Assembly: GCA_011032825.1 (NCBI GenBank)
Contig: JAADJZ010000017.1
Location: 372,001-436,000, forward strand
Length of the DNA: 64,000 nt
Reading direction: 5' to 3'
Source of the DNA: Massariosphaeria phaeospora
Lineage: Eukaryota > Ascomycota > Dothideomycetes > Pleosporales
Position numbers and translations under genes: made by a program. The notes beneath the pieces are model-generated. The model was not told where the DNA came from. It saw only the letters and a program-made list of their open reading frames with translations, and made no database searches. Of the stretch, positions 1 through 12,245 are shown one piece after another. How positions within the stretch are numbered: the first letter of the stretch is position 1; each line of letters starts with the position of its first letter.

Positions 1-1361
1 TTAATAGATAGAGCCTGCTTAAGCCCATCCATCTTATGCTTGAGTAGGTCATTTTGGACAGATAGGTGGTAGAGCGATTGACGAAGCTTCTGTGTATTCT
101 TACTGCTCTAATTACTTACTACAGAGCGTACAAGCCTATCCATCTTTTTCCAATCATGATCGCTAAGTAATGATAAGGAGTTTTCTCTTGATTCTTGAGC
201 TTTGGTGAATCTATTGAGAATAGAATTAGGATTAGGAAGTGATATGCCTGTTGCTCTAAAAGAGCTAAGAATTATTGGTTCCTTAAAGGAGGTCTCCTAC
301 GCCTTCTAGAATAGTAGGAAGAAGTCGCCTTTAGTGATAGAAAAGAGGCCTTGGCTTGTTTGAAGGTAGTTTGATAGTTCTACTGAGTAGGCAGTTGATA
401 GAGGCTTGAACATCGCTACATCGAGTGGCTGAAGCGTATGAGTCGAATGAGGAGGTAGGATAGCAAGAAGAATCTTGTTCTGGTCACAGTAGTCGATAAA
501 ATCCATAGTGATATAGGATCCGTGGCCATCTAGGATTAGAAGTCGATAGGATCGTCGGGTCTTCTGCCTTGTACAGCGATCAAACACCTGCTCAAGCTAG
601 GCAAGTCCAATATCGTTGTTCGTCCAGCCAGAGGGTGATGAGGTGATAAAGACTGGGTGTTCTCCTGCCTAGATATCGTCTACCTAGCTTGATTGAATGC
701 CCTTGTTGGCAGCTTCATAGATAAGGCTTGGAGGCAGAGCAGATCCATCAGCGCATATACATGCTAGGAGCGTGATCTATGCGCGATTACCATCCTGGAG
801 TGATGCTCTAACCTCCTTATTCTCCCACATTTGCCTGCTGAATATTCTTTTTGATCTGCCAACAATACCAATTAGGAAGCCTTTCTCATCCATATTGTAG
901 ATATGACGAGGATCTATCTGATATTGCTCGAGCTTGCTGTGTAGTAGATGAAAATAGAGGCGATATTTATCCTCTGAGTCAGCTTTGTGGCGATTGCTGT
1001 CCATCCCAGCTGTCCATTGTAAGATAAAGTGATCGCTCTGTCGGTTGATGAAGCTGGTAACCTAGCTCTCGCTAACTGGCTCCTTGGCTATTGTAGAGGC
1101 GAAATTCTGTATCATCTTTCTTGTAGGTGGCAAGTGTCTCTCTGTGAGTCCTTTAATATATCGTATAAGCTCCTGCTCTTGTTGTGGGCTGAGTTTCTGC
1201 TGTTCAAAGTTCTTCGCCTCTAGGGCGCGCGTTATCCCTCGATGCCTTCGGGTCAACGTAGATCGTACAACACCATGCTTAGCAGCAATCTTTCTATATG
1301 AGAAATCTTCGCCAGGTCCTAAGGATTCTATCTCTGCGAGTGCGTCGTCTATTGGAGCCAT
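1..1361 (-). pseudogene. Fot1/pogo-like transposase, interrupted by TAG stops and cut by window edge
   Basis: Starts at 1361 (MAPIDDALAEIES). A psq/CENP-B-type helix-turn-helix N-terminus follows (motif RKIAAKHGVVRSTLTRRH), then the DDE domain, with an NMDEKGF block near 890, LILDGHGSY near 540 and the HTLQPLDV block near 430. One frame can be followed from 1361 to the window edge, but it is closed by in-frame TAG codons at 1062, 777, near 690, 675, 600, 306 and further left. Most fall where the family has tryptophan. I saw no TAA or TGA stop in this frame. The catalytic Asp of LDGHG is kept. Not translatable as standard code; see the finding on TAG at Trp. Confidence 0.8.
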
Positions 1362-1450
1362 ATTGGTAGAATTATCGCGTGTTGAACTTCTGTTGTTTTT
1401 GATGAGGGTGGCGCATCACGCGAACCGGCGCATCACGCGCACGGACACGG
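1..1450 (-). mobile_element. Fot1/pogo-like DNA transposon, right part (left end beyond window)
   Basis: A Tc1/mariner-superfamily (pogo/Fot1 type) element read on the minus strand and cut by the window edge. Its only visible end is at 1401-1450, next to a TA dinucleotide at 1451-1452, the expected target site. Read inward, this end starts CCGTGTCCGTGCGCG and contains two copies of GTGATGCGCC. That is the same architecture as the terminal repeat of the complete element at 20842-22979, but the sequence has diverged. The end lies only about 140 bp upstream of the helicase start at 1593, so the element sits in that gene's promoter region. Confidence 0.8.
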
Positions 1451-1592
1451 TAGCGCCCTTGCTCCTTATCGATAAATATTTTTGATCGAACACCCTGAGA
1501 AACTGCAACACCGAACTAACACAGTCGATTCAACTGTATGAGAAACAGCAGGAGTAAAAGACGCATCATTGAAATTGACTAAAGGGGAATAA

Positions 1593-4266
1593 ATGACGAT
1601 AAATGCTGAACATGATCGAGTAATCAGTAAAAAACGAAAACGAGGCACAGAAAAAGGAAACGAGCTAGTCAAAGGCAGTGGAAAGTTGGTCAAATTCGAC
1701 GACGAGGATGACGCAGAAACAAAGTCTACCCATTCCAAACAGCAGATATCCGTACCGAAGCCGCTCCCAGTGCTAGAGCCGCAATCGAATGATAGACGCA
1801 AGAGCAAAAAGGAGAGAGCTAAGAAGGTCGAAAAGACGACTGAGAATTTTGAAAGTCCGCCATCGGATGTACATGAAATCGGAGGAAAAGCTACAACGTC
1901 TCTGTCTGGCCAAATTCACAGATCAAATGCTTCTCAACCCCAAACAAAACACTCTACGCATCTAGCTAAGCGGTCGAATGCTCATCAGCGCAATGAAACA
2001 CAAGTTCCACCTCACTTGTCGAAGAAACGAGATGCCCTTCTGTCGACACGGAAAGCTCTACCAATCTGGCCACACGCCGAGTATATCAGGGCTGCCTTAC
2101 GTAAAAATAACGTTCTTGTGCTGACGGGCGAGACGGGATCTGGAAAGTCGACTCAAGTCCCGCAATTCCTCATGTCGGAACCATGGTGCACCAAAACTAT
2201 CGCCATAACGCAGCCACGACGAGTAGCTGCAATATCGTTAGCCCGGCGTGTCGCAGATGAGATGGGCAGTTTACTAGGAAATCAAAGTCCATCAGCTAAA
2301 GTTGGCTATAGCGTGCGGTTCGATAATGCCGCTGGCCCAAATACGAAAGTGAAGTTCTTGACTGAGGGAATGTTACTACAAGAGATGCTTAGGGATCCGA
2401 ACATGTCGCAATACAGCGCCATAATAGTTGACGAAGTTCACGAAAGAAGCGTTAACGTAGACCTGCTTTTGGGGTTTCTTAGAAACTTAGTTGCGGAGAC
2501 TGACCAGGGGACGAAGCGGCGAAATCCGTTGAAAGTTGTGGTTATGAGTGCTACAGTAGACGTGGAGGGACTCGTCGCTTTCTTCGATGAAGGACTGGCG
2601 CCGCTGGAGGTAAAGACGAGCGACTCGAAGGATCAGCATAATTCATGTTCAAGCGATTCTGGCTCAGGCAACTCTTCGCAAAAAATACCGGATATACAGA
2701 GCGCAGTGGCGAAGGACAATGATCAGAACGCGCGCGGAACGAATCAGGAGCAGATTAGAACCCCTCGAATTTCCACTTGTCATGTTGAAGGTCGCCAATA
2801 TCTAGTAAAAACAGTCTACCTATCGGAGCCTACGCAGGACTGGGTCGAGGCAGCTTTGAAGCTTATTTTCCAGATACACTACAAGGAATCGCTGCCGGGC
2901 GACATCCTGGTCTTTCTTACCGGACAGGACACGATCGAAGGGCTTGAGAAACTGGTCAATGACTATGCCGAAGGGATGGACAAGGAGGTTCCAAAGGTAT
3001 GTCAAAACGAGCTTTTCACATCGTGATATTTACTTCTGCTGAATGATCACAGCTACTACCACTACCGCTTTTCGCCGCACTACCCCAACACGCGCAACAA
3101 CAGATCTTTCAGCCCACACCATATCGCACTCGCAAGGTCATTCTCGCTACCAACATAGCTGAGACATCAGTTACCGTTCCCGGGGTCCGATTCGTGATCG
3201 ACTGTGGCAAGTCCAAGATCAAGCAATTCCGCAACCGTCTTGGGCTAGAATCGCTGCTCGTCAAGCCTGTATCAAAGTCCGCAGCTATTCAGCGCAGGGG
3301 CCGAGCAGGTCGTGAAGCGCCCGGTCTGTGCTACAGACTATATACTGAAGAAGGCTACAAGGAACTAGAGGAAAGAACTATCCCGGAGATTCTGAGGTGC
3401 GACCTGAGTCAGGCGATCCTGACCATGAAGGCTCGTGGCGTGGACGATGTGCTCAACTTCCCGTTCCTCGACCGACCACCGCGAGAAGCACTAGAGAAGG
3501 CACTCCTTCAGCTTCTTCAGCTCAACGCGCTCACCGACGTAGGTGCCATTAGCGACACAGGCCTCAAGATCGCAAAACTTCCTCTTACGCCTACGCTGGG
3601 CCGCGTTTTAGTCGAGGCAGCAGAACGCGATTGTTTGCTCGACGTCATTGACATCATCTCTGCCCTCAGCGTAGAGAACATCTTCCTAAACCTGGTCACA
3701 GAGGAGCGCAAAGAAGCGGCCGAGGTAGCGAGACGCGAGCTTTATCGGCGCGAGGGCGACCATATGACGTTCTTAGTCACAGTGCAGATGTACACAGAAG
3801 AGCACTCCGATCGAAAATCGTGGTGCGAGAAACACTTCGTCTCCCACAGAGCTATGCAAAACGTCATGGTAAGCCCTTTTATCCTCGGAAATTCTCCAGC
3901 TCCACTGACGCCTGTTAGAATGTGCGAAAACAACTGCACCAACAATGCACGTCTCTCAAACTGCTTTCCCCACACGCCTCGACCACGAGCTCCTCCTCCG
4001 CACCTTCCGACAGTAAAACCCAAGCCATTCTCGCCAGTCTGCTGCGCGGCTTCATTTCCAACACCGCGCGCTTGATGCCGGATGGGAGCTACAAGACGTT
4101 GATGGGAAACCAGCTTGTGGCTATCCATCCTAGTTCTGTGCTGTTTGGGCGCAAGACGGAAGCTATTGTATTTAGCGAGTTTGTGTTTACTGGCAAGGCG
4201 TGGGCGAGGGGTGTGAGTGCGGTCCAGTTGGACTGGGTCAGCGAGGTTGTGGATGCGATCATGTAG
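1593..4266 (+). CDS. DHR2: DEAH-box RNA helicase, DHR2/DHX33-like
   Basis: Three exons: 1593-2996, 3053-3868 and 3919-4266, giving about 855 residues. The first 160 residues are basic and low complexity (KKRKRG and similar runs), as in nucleolar proteins. The helicase core follows: motif I GETGSGKST, Ia TQPRR, II DEVH (a DEAH variant), III SAT, then RecA domain 2 with TNIAETSVT and motif VI QRRGRAGRE, and the HA2/OB-fold C-terminus. Introns are GTATGT..CAG (2997-3052) and GTAAGC..TAG (3869-3918), both phase 0. Yeast Dhr2 works in the nucleolus on 18S rRNA processing. The match to Dhr2 rather than another DEAH protein rests on the overall layout and is likely, not certain. An insertion rich in Ser, Gln and Asp lies between motif III and domain 2 (about 2620-2760). 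Confidence 0.85.
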
Positions 4267-4535
4267 GAGAGCAAAACGTCTTTGGAGTGGAAGTAAGCGG
4301 TTGTGCCAAACAAAATAGAGTCAGAAGATACGGCATGCATCTGCGCCATCTGACATCCACCGGGACTGACTCCTATTATCATGAATGAGCAGTGCATACG
4401 AGCATACTAAATCATCACCACTGTCATCAAACTGTCCATTTCTGGATTTCACATCGTGGTATTCATTCGTTTCGGTTCCATATGTGGCATTCCTATCCAC
4501 CCGCCCAATCCTCGCACGCGAGCTCCACTTGTCCC

Positions 4536-5006
4536 TTATGCGGCAATTGTGACCTCGACCTCAACACCAGCCTCGATGTTGATGATGATCTGCTTGACGA
4601 CCTCGGTCGGGGCCTGTAGGTCGATCAGGCGCTTGTGGATGCGCATCTCGAACATGTCCCATGTCTTGGAACCCTCTCCGTTGGGCGCCTTTCGCGTGGT
4701 GATCTTCAGCTTCTTGGTCGGCAGGCGGACGGGGCCCTTGACGCGGAGGTCCTTGCTCTTGGCGCGCTCGAGGAGCTCGGAGCACACCTCTGTGGGGATG
4801 TGTCAGTTGCGAGGTTGGAGATTGGGAGTTACGAGGAGAAGAGGGACGCACTCTCGAGAGCCTTGACGTCGCGGCTGGTGAGGGTGATTCGGATCTTGTG
4901 GACCTTGGGGCCGTCGCCGAAGTCCTTCTCTGGCTTGTCTATGGTGCTGTTAGGTCCTCTGCTAGATATATTTCCCCTTCAACGTGCTCCACGTACTGTA
5001 GGACAT
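4536..5006 (-). CDS. RPS20: 40S ribosomal protein S20 (uS10)
   Basis: Three exons on the minus strand: 5006-4997 (only ten bases: ATG TCC TAC A), 4938-4852 and 4789-4536. Together they encode 116 residues starting MSYNKPEKDFG and ending VEVEVTIAA, close to the usual fungal length. The conserved uS10 block [19 protein letters not shown] and the [10 protein letters not shown] segment are present. Intron 1 (4996-4939) has donor GTACGT; intron 2 (4851-4790) has donor GTGCGT. The protein binds 18S rRNA in the head of the small subunit. A tiny first exon followed at once by an intron is common for fungal ribosomal protein genes. It converges with the helicase gene: the 3' ends are about 270 bp apart. 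Confidence 0.95.
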
Positions 5007-5362
5007 GTTTGCGGTCTAGGGTGGGCTGTTTTGAGGTGAGGAGGGATTCGATATCGAGTAAGTTCCAGTCACGACCCGGATCTCTGATCGCTGTAATGTG
5101 ATGACTGGGGCACGGCGGAATTGTCGTTGACGGCTGCGGTTGAGGCCGCGGGGATGAATTTCCATGTGTGCCGATGTGTGAGTCTTGGCGAGCTAGGCCG
5201 TTTTGGGAAGACTAGCGCATCAGCATCAAGCGCTTTCTGCACTGATGACTCGGACGAGAACAACTACCACCGAACACCTGGATTTCACTTGCTACGAACA
5301 CGCCACTGGAGGGTACTCATTGAAGCCCAGTACTCGGTCCTTTGCCGTCAGTCCTGTTCATC
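5007..5362. promoter_or_regulatory. divergent intergenic region between RPS20 and CUE3-like gene
   Basis: About 355 bp between two start codons facing away from each other, so it must hold both promoters. I could not identify a specific binding site. Confidence 0.4.
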
Positions 5363-7437
5363 ATGTCTCTACCTCCGTTTGCCCCGTTTCCTACAGCGGA
5401 GGTCCGCAAGGACATCCTCCCCCAGGAATGGGAACTCTATCTGCACTCCTGGACTTCGCTCACAGACCTCTATCTCCGTCTGAACGATGAGAGATTTACC
5501 GCGGTTCTGAACGAGGAAGACCATATATCCAAGTTCTTAGTCTCTTTCTTCCACGAGGTAGCCAATGACGACAGCATGCTACCTCAGGTGCTCTTATTAC
5601 GGAAGAAGTGCTTTCTCCTGATTCATAGGATATTTTCTGGTGATCAAACCCCTACCTCAGTTCTCAGTTGGCAAGCTTTGTCCGATACATGTCATGTCTT
5701 CCATAAGAGCGGGCAATTTCGTTCACTACTCCAGGGCCTCTGGATTCGGAAAAGCACAATCATCGAACAGTCGTTGCAATCGGCAAAGTCGTCTGTGATC
5801 AAACAACTAGAATCGAAGATGCCCCAAGGGGCTGAGAATTTGCTGAACAGACTCGCGCCTTTATTAAAGATCTCATCTGAAGCTAGTGTCTATATGCTCA
5901 CCGGATCGGATTTCCTGGATTCTTCATGCACCGCATATCCAAAGGTATCTTCAAAGTTTCAAACTAAACTAGTCACGATTACCTATCTGGGACTTGGGGC
6001 TTTGCTAGAAGGACCCAAGCCGAATTATTCCCTGCTATCAGATCATCTGTACAGTCTCAAGACCAGTGGCGAACAGGAACTAAAGGCCGATTCATCAAAG
6101 AAAACTCTGGTCGCGGATCTGGTAACTAATACACCTCTGTTGAACAAGATCAGAGACAGTGCAACAGCACCCGAGGCTTCGCGGGTGAAGAACACGGCCG
6201 CATCTTTGAGCGTGTTCAATCAATCGAATATTGCACGGCCTAAGAAATTGATCCGGCGAAAGGTGGACAAAGGCAAACAAAAAGCTCAAGTTGATGAGTA
6301 CGGCCATGGAGCGTTTGGGGATATTCATGTTCACCGTATGAGCATGATCAGCCAAATCCAGGACCTCTTCCCAAACCTTGGGCCTGGTTTTGTGGTGAAG
6401 CTATTAGACGAGTATAATGACGATACCGAGCAAGTCACTGCTCATCTTCTCGAGGATTCTCTACCGTCGTATCTGGCAAATGCGGATAGGAGTGAACAAC
6501 TGTACGCCCTGTGTTTTCTAAACCCCTAAATATCCACTTGTTCATACGATATTTCACCTGGATTTGGCATTGGTTGCGATTCCTGCTGACATGGTCTAGG
6601 CCACCTGCTACCTCAGCACCCAAATCACATCTTCCTCCTCGGTCTACACCTGCACACGAACGGCGCAGCGTCTTTGACAACGATGAGCTTGACAGACTCG
6701 CTGTTGATACCTCTCGTCTTCACATTGGCCGCAAGAAACAGCAACTCACTGCGGACAAGATTCTTTCCGATCGAAGGAATGCCCCTAACAAGTCTGCCAT
6801 CCTCTCTGCTCTTGCAGCCTTCGATTCAGACGATGATGAACGTGATGACACTTATGACGTGGAGGATGTCGGCGGTACCGTAGATGCAGCGGGTCCAGGA
6901 GCAGACGAAGCCGATCTCGGTGGCAAGAATGAAGAAGCATTGTTCCGCGCTTATTCGGCCGGTGCTGAGTTATTCGCGAGGGATGCGGAGACGAGAAGGG
7001 GAAAAGCAAGGACGGCACTGAAGAGTGAAACGGGTATGACGGACGAAGCAATCGAAGGTTGGGGTCTCATGCTCGGACGAGATACGAGGCGGATACGGCG
7101 TCTAGAGATGAAGTATTCTGCATTCTCAGGTCAGCAGAACGAACTGATTTCGACGGCCTACAGAGCTAGTCCAGCGGACTCAGATGCTGGAGGTGATGAA
7201 GCGAGCGGAGACGGCCACCGCGGTGGAAGAGACGGATTTCCAGGTAGAGGGCGCGGAAGAGGAAGAGGTCGAGGAGGGGATAGGGGTAGAGGCGGTGGGA
7301 ATGTTGCTGGTCCTGCCAACGATCAGTCGACGCAGCAGTCGCGAAACCGGAAAGAGTCAAACAAGGGCTCGCGAGCGAACCACAACCGTCGAGACCAGCG
7401 GGCGAAGAAGGTTGCTAGAGGAGGCTTCCCAGGATAA
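5363..7437 (+). CDS. CUE3: CUE-domain protein, CUE3/ASCC2-like (ribosome quality control trigger complex)
   Basis: Two exons, 5363-6501 and 6600-7437, joined across a 98-bp GTACGC..TAG intron in phase 2, giving 658 residues. I chose the ATG at 5363 (MSLPPFAPFPTAEVRK); the frame is open upstream but has no other ATG. The CUE domain lies at about residues 328-370 (ISQIQDLFPNLGPGFV..LLDEY), a ubiquitin-binding fold. The C-terminus is acidic in the middle and ends in RGG/GRGRG repeats typical of RNA-binding tails. The yeast Cue3 and human ASCC2 family helps split collided ribosomes together with the Slh1/ASCC3 helicase. Assignment rests on the CUE domain position, the long helical N-terminus and length. 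Confidence 0.85.
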
Positions 7438-9953
7438 CCGACTGCATACTATGCACGGAGAATTCACGTCGCGCTGACTGACGTGGAGGCTCCCCCTGGA
7501 TTCGCTTCAGCCTGGATATGACCAGCATTGTCAATGTTGCGCTAGAAGTGTGCTTTAGAGGCAAAATGACGATAGTGGATTCTCGAATCCAGATCTTCGA
7601 TATGACCCAGTGTGCATCATTCACAAGGTGAAGCGACACAGGGTAACATGTTGCGCTACGAACGCACTCTAGTTCTCGTATGCGAGCGTCAGGCCCTCGC
7701 ACGCGGACGTGTAGGGATATAGGCACAACAACAACGGATTACGCGCATGCATACGGAGTTGCTGGGTTGATGTTAGAATGCCAGAATGCTGAGATGTGAT
7801 ATTGAACTTCGGCTGCATCGGGGTTCAGCATGGAAACAGCACGGACGTGTTCAACATAGAGGCCGCCTGAATGGTTACTACGACCCCAGGGCATCAGCGC
7901 TCAGCTGAAATTGTGCTGACTACAGAGCACGCCGTACGCTCAGCACCTATCACTGGCCTCGTTCATTCCATCTCGCTCACCCACCTTCCATTCCATCTAC
8001 CCGCCAAACAACAAAACCATCTCGCCATCCTACTCACCGCCTCTCCATCACAAGACCCATCGCGGAGTTATTCCCGCTACAAACCCTTCCCAAAACACTC
8101 CAGTCCAATCCATGCAATCCAAGCCAGGCTCTACCCCTACCCAACCCAGTCCACTTCCGCAAAACCGCTCTACCCCATGCGCATGCAACCTCATTTCACC
8201 GCCAACGGCCCCATCTCCAGCCTCGCCTTCGGTATATCTGATCCCTCGCTCACCCCGGTCTCGCTCGCGTCCGCATGCGGGACCGCGATGCGCTAACCCG
8301 TATGTAGCAACAACTAGCGAAGCCTTTCTACGCCCACCGTTCCGATTGGTGGGAGGTAGCGAAAGAGCGACAGGGGTAGGCGAGGGCAGGAGCATTCTTA
8401 GCAGGCAAATCAAGATCAAAAGTTAACTGTGCTGTAGGCGTTGTACGGATACGGGAGCGGCCTTCCAAGTTGTTCTAGAAGGGTGGCCTTCGAGGAGTCT
8501 TCAGACTTCTGGAATGGTGTGCGCGGCAGGCGAGTATTATATCCGAGTTCCCAATCAACCAACCCGCCTCTGATATCATGCATATTACGGATACACATGG
8601 CATTCTATTTTTCAGTGCATGAGATGAATAACATTGCGTGACGCGTCCCCCGGGAGCGGAGATACACACGCCTTTCGTTACCGTGATGACGTTGCCGTAC
8701 ATATTCGCTTGCTATCCCACTCTGTTCGGCGTGGCGACCAACGGCACGGCGCAAGACATACTCGCTATCTGGTTGGCTGCGTATCATTTCTCTCGCGCCG
8801 CATAGCGTGCGAGAAGAGACGGCTTGTTGGTAGCTGTGGAGTGTGGAGTCTAGTGGATTTGGAATTGAAGGTCGAGTGTGAAGGTGGAGACAAGATGGAT
8901 CAGGTGCATCAAACATGTCCACGTTCGGCAGCTTGCTCGCGAGACACGAGGCAACGCAGTGCTCAACGTACGGTTACTATACGTATGTATGCAAGGACGC
9001 ATATAACACCTACATATATGTATGCCTTCGTCTCCGGAGTATCCCAATGCGATAGGGCGAGCCAGGTTGAGCGAGAGAGCAGGCATTATACGGGTCAACG
9101 GCGGTCTGACAGGGCTGCAAAGGGAGAGTGGATTTCGTACATCGTCATGAGTGAAATTCCGTCTACTGTATATTTGGTCCCAGTACTCCATATCTAGATG
9201 TGTGTTCAAACGCCCGAGCACGCTCGTCTTGAGCTGCTATAACCAATGTGCCGATCTACCAGACAAGCAGCGAACGGGGAGACCAAACCTGAAAATGACC
9301 AGGGCCGGACCAAGCTGGACCGAAACCAAAATCTATACCCTTATACCAACCAAAACCGTGAAATAGAAACCCAGCGTAACAAAGAAAAGTACGGCCTTGC
9401 AACCCAATTCATGCCCATTACGAAAATAGGCAAAATTGCTCAGCCAAAACCGACCGCGCGTACGAATGAAAGAATATAAGCGGACGCGGAACAGGCGAGA
9501 AAGGCAATATCTCGCTCACCCACGCCGTATGCACGTCCGCATCGTGGCGTGGACGAGCTAGGAAATATCCCCGCGCGCCACATGAACCGCTGCACCGGAG
9601 GAAATCGATCTGGGAAGCGAGCGAGGAACAAGGCAGTAAGCAATCCGTACTACTCTAGAAAACCCCCAAGTGCTTGGTAGGGTACATACGGAGTACGTAC
9701 GACGTTTGACAGGTGGAGTGGGACTCGCTTGGTGAAACATTTGACGATGCTGAGATGAGACGTGGTTCGGTTTTGCCAGCTCAGTGGAGATGAAAGTTGG
9801 TCGTGTGTAGGCTGCAGCACTCGGCTAAGTGCTTATGAGTTGTCGGACTGCGACGGCGAACCGTGGTGGTGGGACTGAGGTCACACCGAGTCGTTAAATG
9901 TTGCTGTTTTCGTGCTAGGGCATAGTGTCGTACAGGTACAGGCGAGATGCTTT
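7438..9953. other. gene-poor stretch, about 2.5 kb
   Basis: Several open frames of 60-190 codons occur on both strands (for example 7871-8296 and 8634-9197). None shows a recognisable domain, a consistent intron or codon pattern, or conserved-looking composition. I see no transposon ends or RNA genes here. Confidence 0.4.
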
Positions 9954-11052
9954 TCATATCTTGGCGAGTTCGTTAAGTGCGTAGGTCAGCGAGCGACGCG
10001 CTTCCATTTCGTCGATGTCGAGATGGGGTCTGTAATGGTGCGAGACGAGCTGCACTGTTGCCCGGTATGTTGCGTACCTAGAGGATGATTAGTTTCGCAT
10101 GGTAAAGTGAATATATGAGAGGTAGTACTCACATCAGCTGCCTAGCTTTCACAGCCGCCGAACGAGATGGGCACTCTCCGTAGCCTTCGAAGAACGCGTC
10201 ACTACCGTCCGCAACGCCTCCGCCCATGAGAGGATCACCCCAGATGACGTTCGAGAAGCCAACTAGACCTGTCACTTGCTTCGTCTGCTCGTCAATGAGC
10301 ACATTATGTGGATCGCAGGCGTGGAGGGCAACGAGGCGGGGCTCAGTGACTTCATCCAAAAGTTGGCTATGTTGTTGAACGTAGTACCGAATACTGTCGT
10401 AAGGCACCGTGACCACCATGTCTTCGGCATCGCGCAACACAGACTCTAAGAGGGAGAGAAATGCGTCTCGCCATGAAGAGCTCCCCTTTTTGGCAAATAC
10501 ACGGTGTGTCATGCCGAATTGGGTTGCTGAGAGCGCTGTCAACGACCGCATGTAAGTTCCTAGTGTTCGATCGATGTTTTTCCGTTCGCTAGCGGACAGA
10601 TGTGCGGAAAGCTCTGAAAGTCTTCTCCCCGGAATGTAGCTAGTAAGGAGAAATGGCGAGCGTAAGACTCCTCCCTGGCTGTCGTACTTGATCACCTGTG
10701 AAACAGGAATTTGAGTGTATTCGCGGAGAGTTTCGAGTGTGGTTCGTTCGGTTTCGATGCCGTTCTTTTCGTGACGAAGTAAGCGAGTGTTGTATGTTGG
10801 CGAGCATTTCAGCACCAAAGCGCTTCCGTCTGTGAGTCTCGCAAGGTAAACTTGATGTAGGCGACCGTAGAGACGCTCTACTTGCTGTACTGTGATTCGG
10901 GAAGACCGAAATACGCTGCGGATCACCCCCTGGATACTAGAGAAGTCGGGAGACCCGGTCGCGGTGTGGTTAGAACCTGTCGATGACGAAGATGACGAAG
11001 AGACTGCTGAGGAACGTCTCATCGACCGGCTACCGTGTCGTCCATGGCTCAT
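9954..11052 (-). CDS. aminoglycoside-phosphotransferase-like kinase-fold protein, probably catalytically altered
   Basis: Two exons: 11052-10133 and 10077-9954, with a 55-bp GTGAGT..TAG intron in phase 2; 347 residues from the ATG at 11052 (MSHGRHGSRSM). In-frame ATGs also exist at 11097 and 11181. A TATATA stretch near 11130 favours the shorter forms. The protein has the APH/choline-kinase layout: a Ser-rich start, an N-lobe with Lys in VLKCSPTYNT, a hinge LTSYIPGRRL, and a catalytic loop that reads HACDPHN instead of HGDLxxxN. The metal site block reads TGLVGFSNVIWGDP, where active members have an Asp before Phe. Such proteins are numerous in filamentous fungi and mostly of unknown substrate. 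The altered loop and missing Asp suggest weak or lost phosphotransfer. Confidence 0.75.
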
Positions 11053-11181
11053 GGTGACGACAGGATAAACGGCAACGTCTAGGGGAGGTAGGTGCATTAT
11101 GGACAAGGTGGGGAGTTCGAGAATATATAAGGCGGTAGTCAGTATACTGGGGGTTTGATGCTGTATCTCGGGGCGGGGCAT

Positions 11182-12245
11182 TTGAATATAAATGCCTCCA
11201 GATCTGATGTGAAGTTGCTTCAGGTGAACTATGTTTCAACAAAGCCACGAGATCGGAACGGAACTTGCGTCCTCAATGTCAGAGGCGTCTAGGAGACGGG
11301 AGGCAGATGGGAAATATCCGAACAAGACCGGAGTGTACAGTAGAGAGAATCGCAGGCAAGATATCGGCACAAGTGCCATTCCGGGCGAGTCTACCGACCG
11401 CCAGGGTTGCCATATGCAACACATCTACAGACTCCACTAGGGCATAATACACCCTGCACAACAGTGTACCTTGAAACCCGTGTGCGGCCGCCTAGACTGA
11501 CTGGTGGAAAAGGAAGTAAGTCACGCATGGATGGGGCTGTAGGCACGCGCCGCACCTACGGCAAGTCGACCATGAAGGGGACCACGGATCGCGAGAGGCG
11601 TCAAGGGCTGTTCAAGACGGCGTCGACTCTCGTTTAATGCGGCCCTTTGCGGTCAAGCGCAGCCAGCGTCGAGTTGGATAACGTAGACACTGATTGGCTG
11701 ACTGGCTTCGGAACAAAAGGTAAAGAGTGCGTTCGAGATGATTGTTGACAATGTTGATAGAAGACCAAGCATAGGGCGGATTGGTCTGGCTACGATAGAA
11801 GGGTGAAAGAGCGCGGTGATTAGCACATGGGAACGTGGGCCAGGGTAAGCGGTTGGCGCTAGTATCCGCCCCGAATTTACCTACGAAAGCTCCGTAATCC
11901 CACTGAGGCCTCCTCGTCACGTACCCATCCCGCTTCCCCTCGACGCGCGAAGCCATGTGCATCAGCCGGACCCGCCCCGGCGGAGACGACGTGTGGCGCG
12001 CCGCGCCCATGCTATATTATATAACATGTCAGCCGGTTCTCTGGTATCTGACAGTGTCGCACGGTCTCAGCTTTTTCCATGTACAACGTGTCCACACGTG
12101 GAGAGATCCGCTCGGCCGATTTCAGTCTAGGAGATCTCTGCGGAAAATGGCTTACTTGGAGATCGAACGGCTGGCCCAAGAACAGTCATCATCTGCCTGG
12201 AAGTGTCCACGAGTTTGACCTTCCCGCTGCAGACTAGAGTGAACA
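11182..12245. other. intergenic region upstream of APH-like gene and downstream of TAN1
   Basis: About 1.06 kb (from the first in-frame ATG of the APH-like gene). Only short open frames without recognisable features. A TATATTATATAA run lies at about 12010-12022. Confidence 0.35.

Noticed and set aside
8634..9197. 187-codon open frame in the gene-poor region
   Set aside because: No globular pattern, no relative recognised and no leader or splice context; length is within chance at this GC content.
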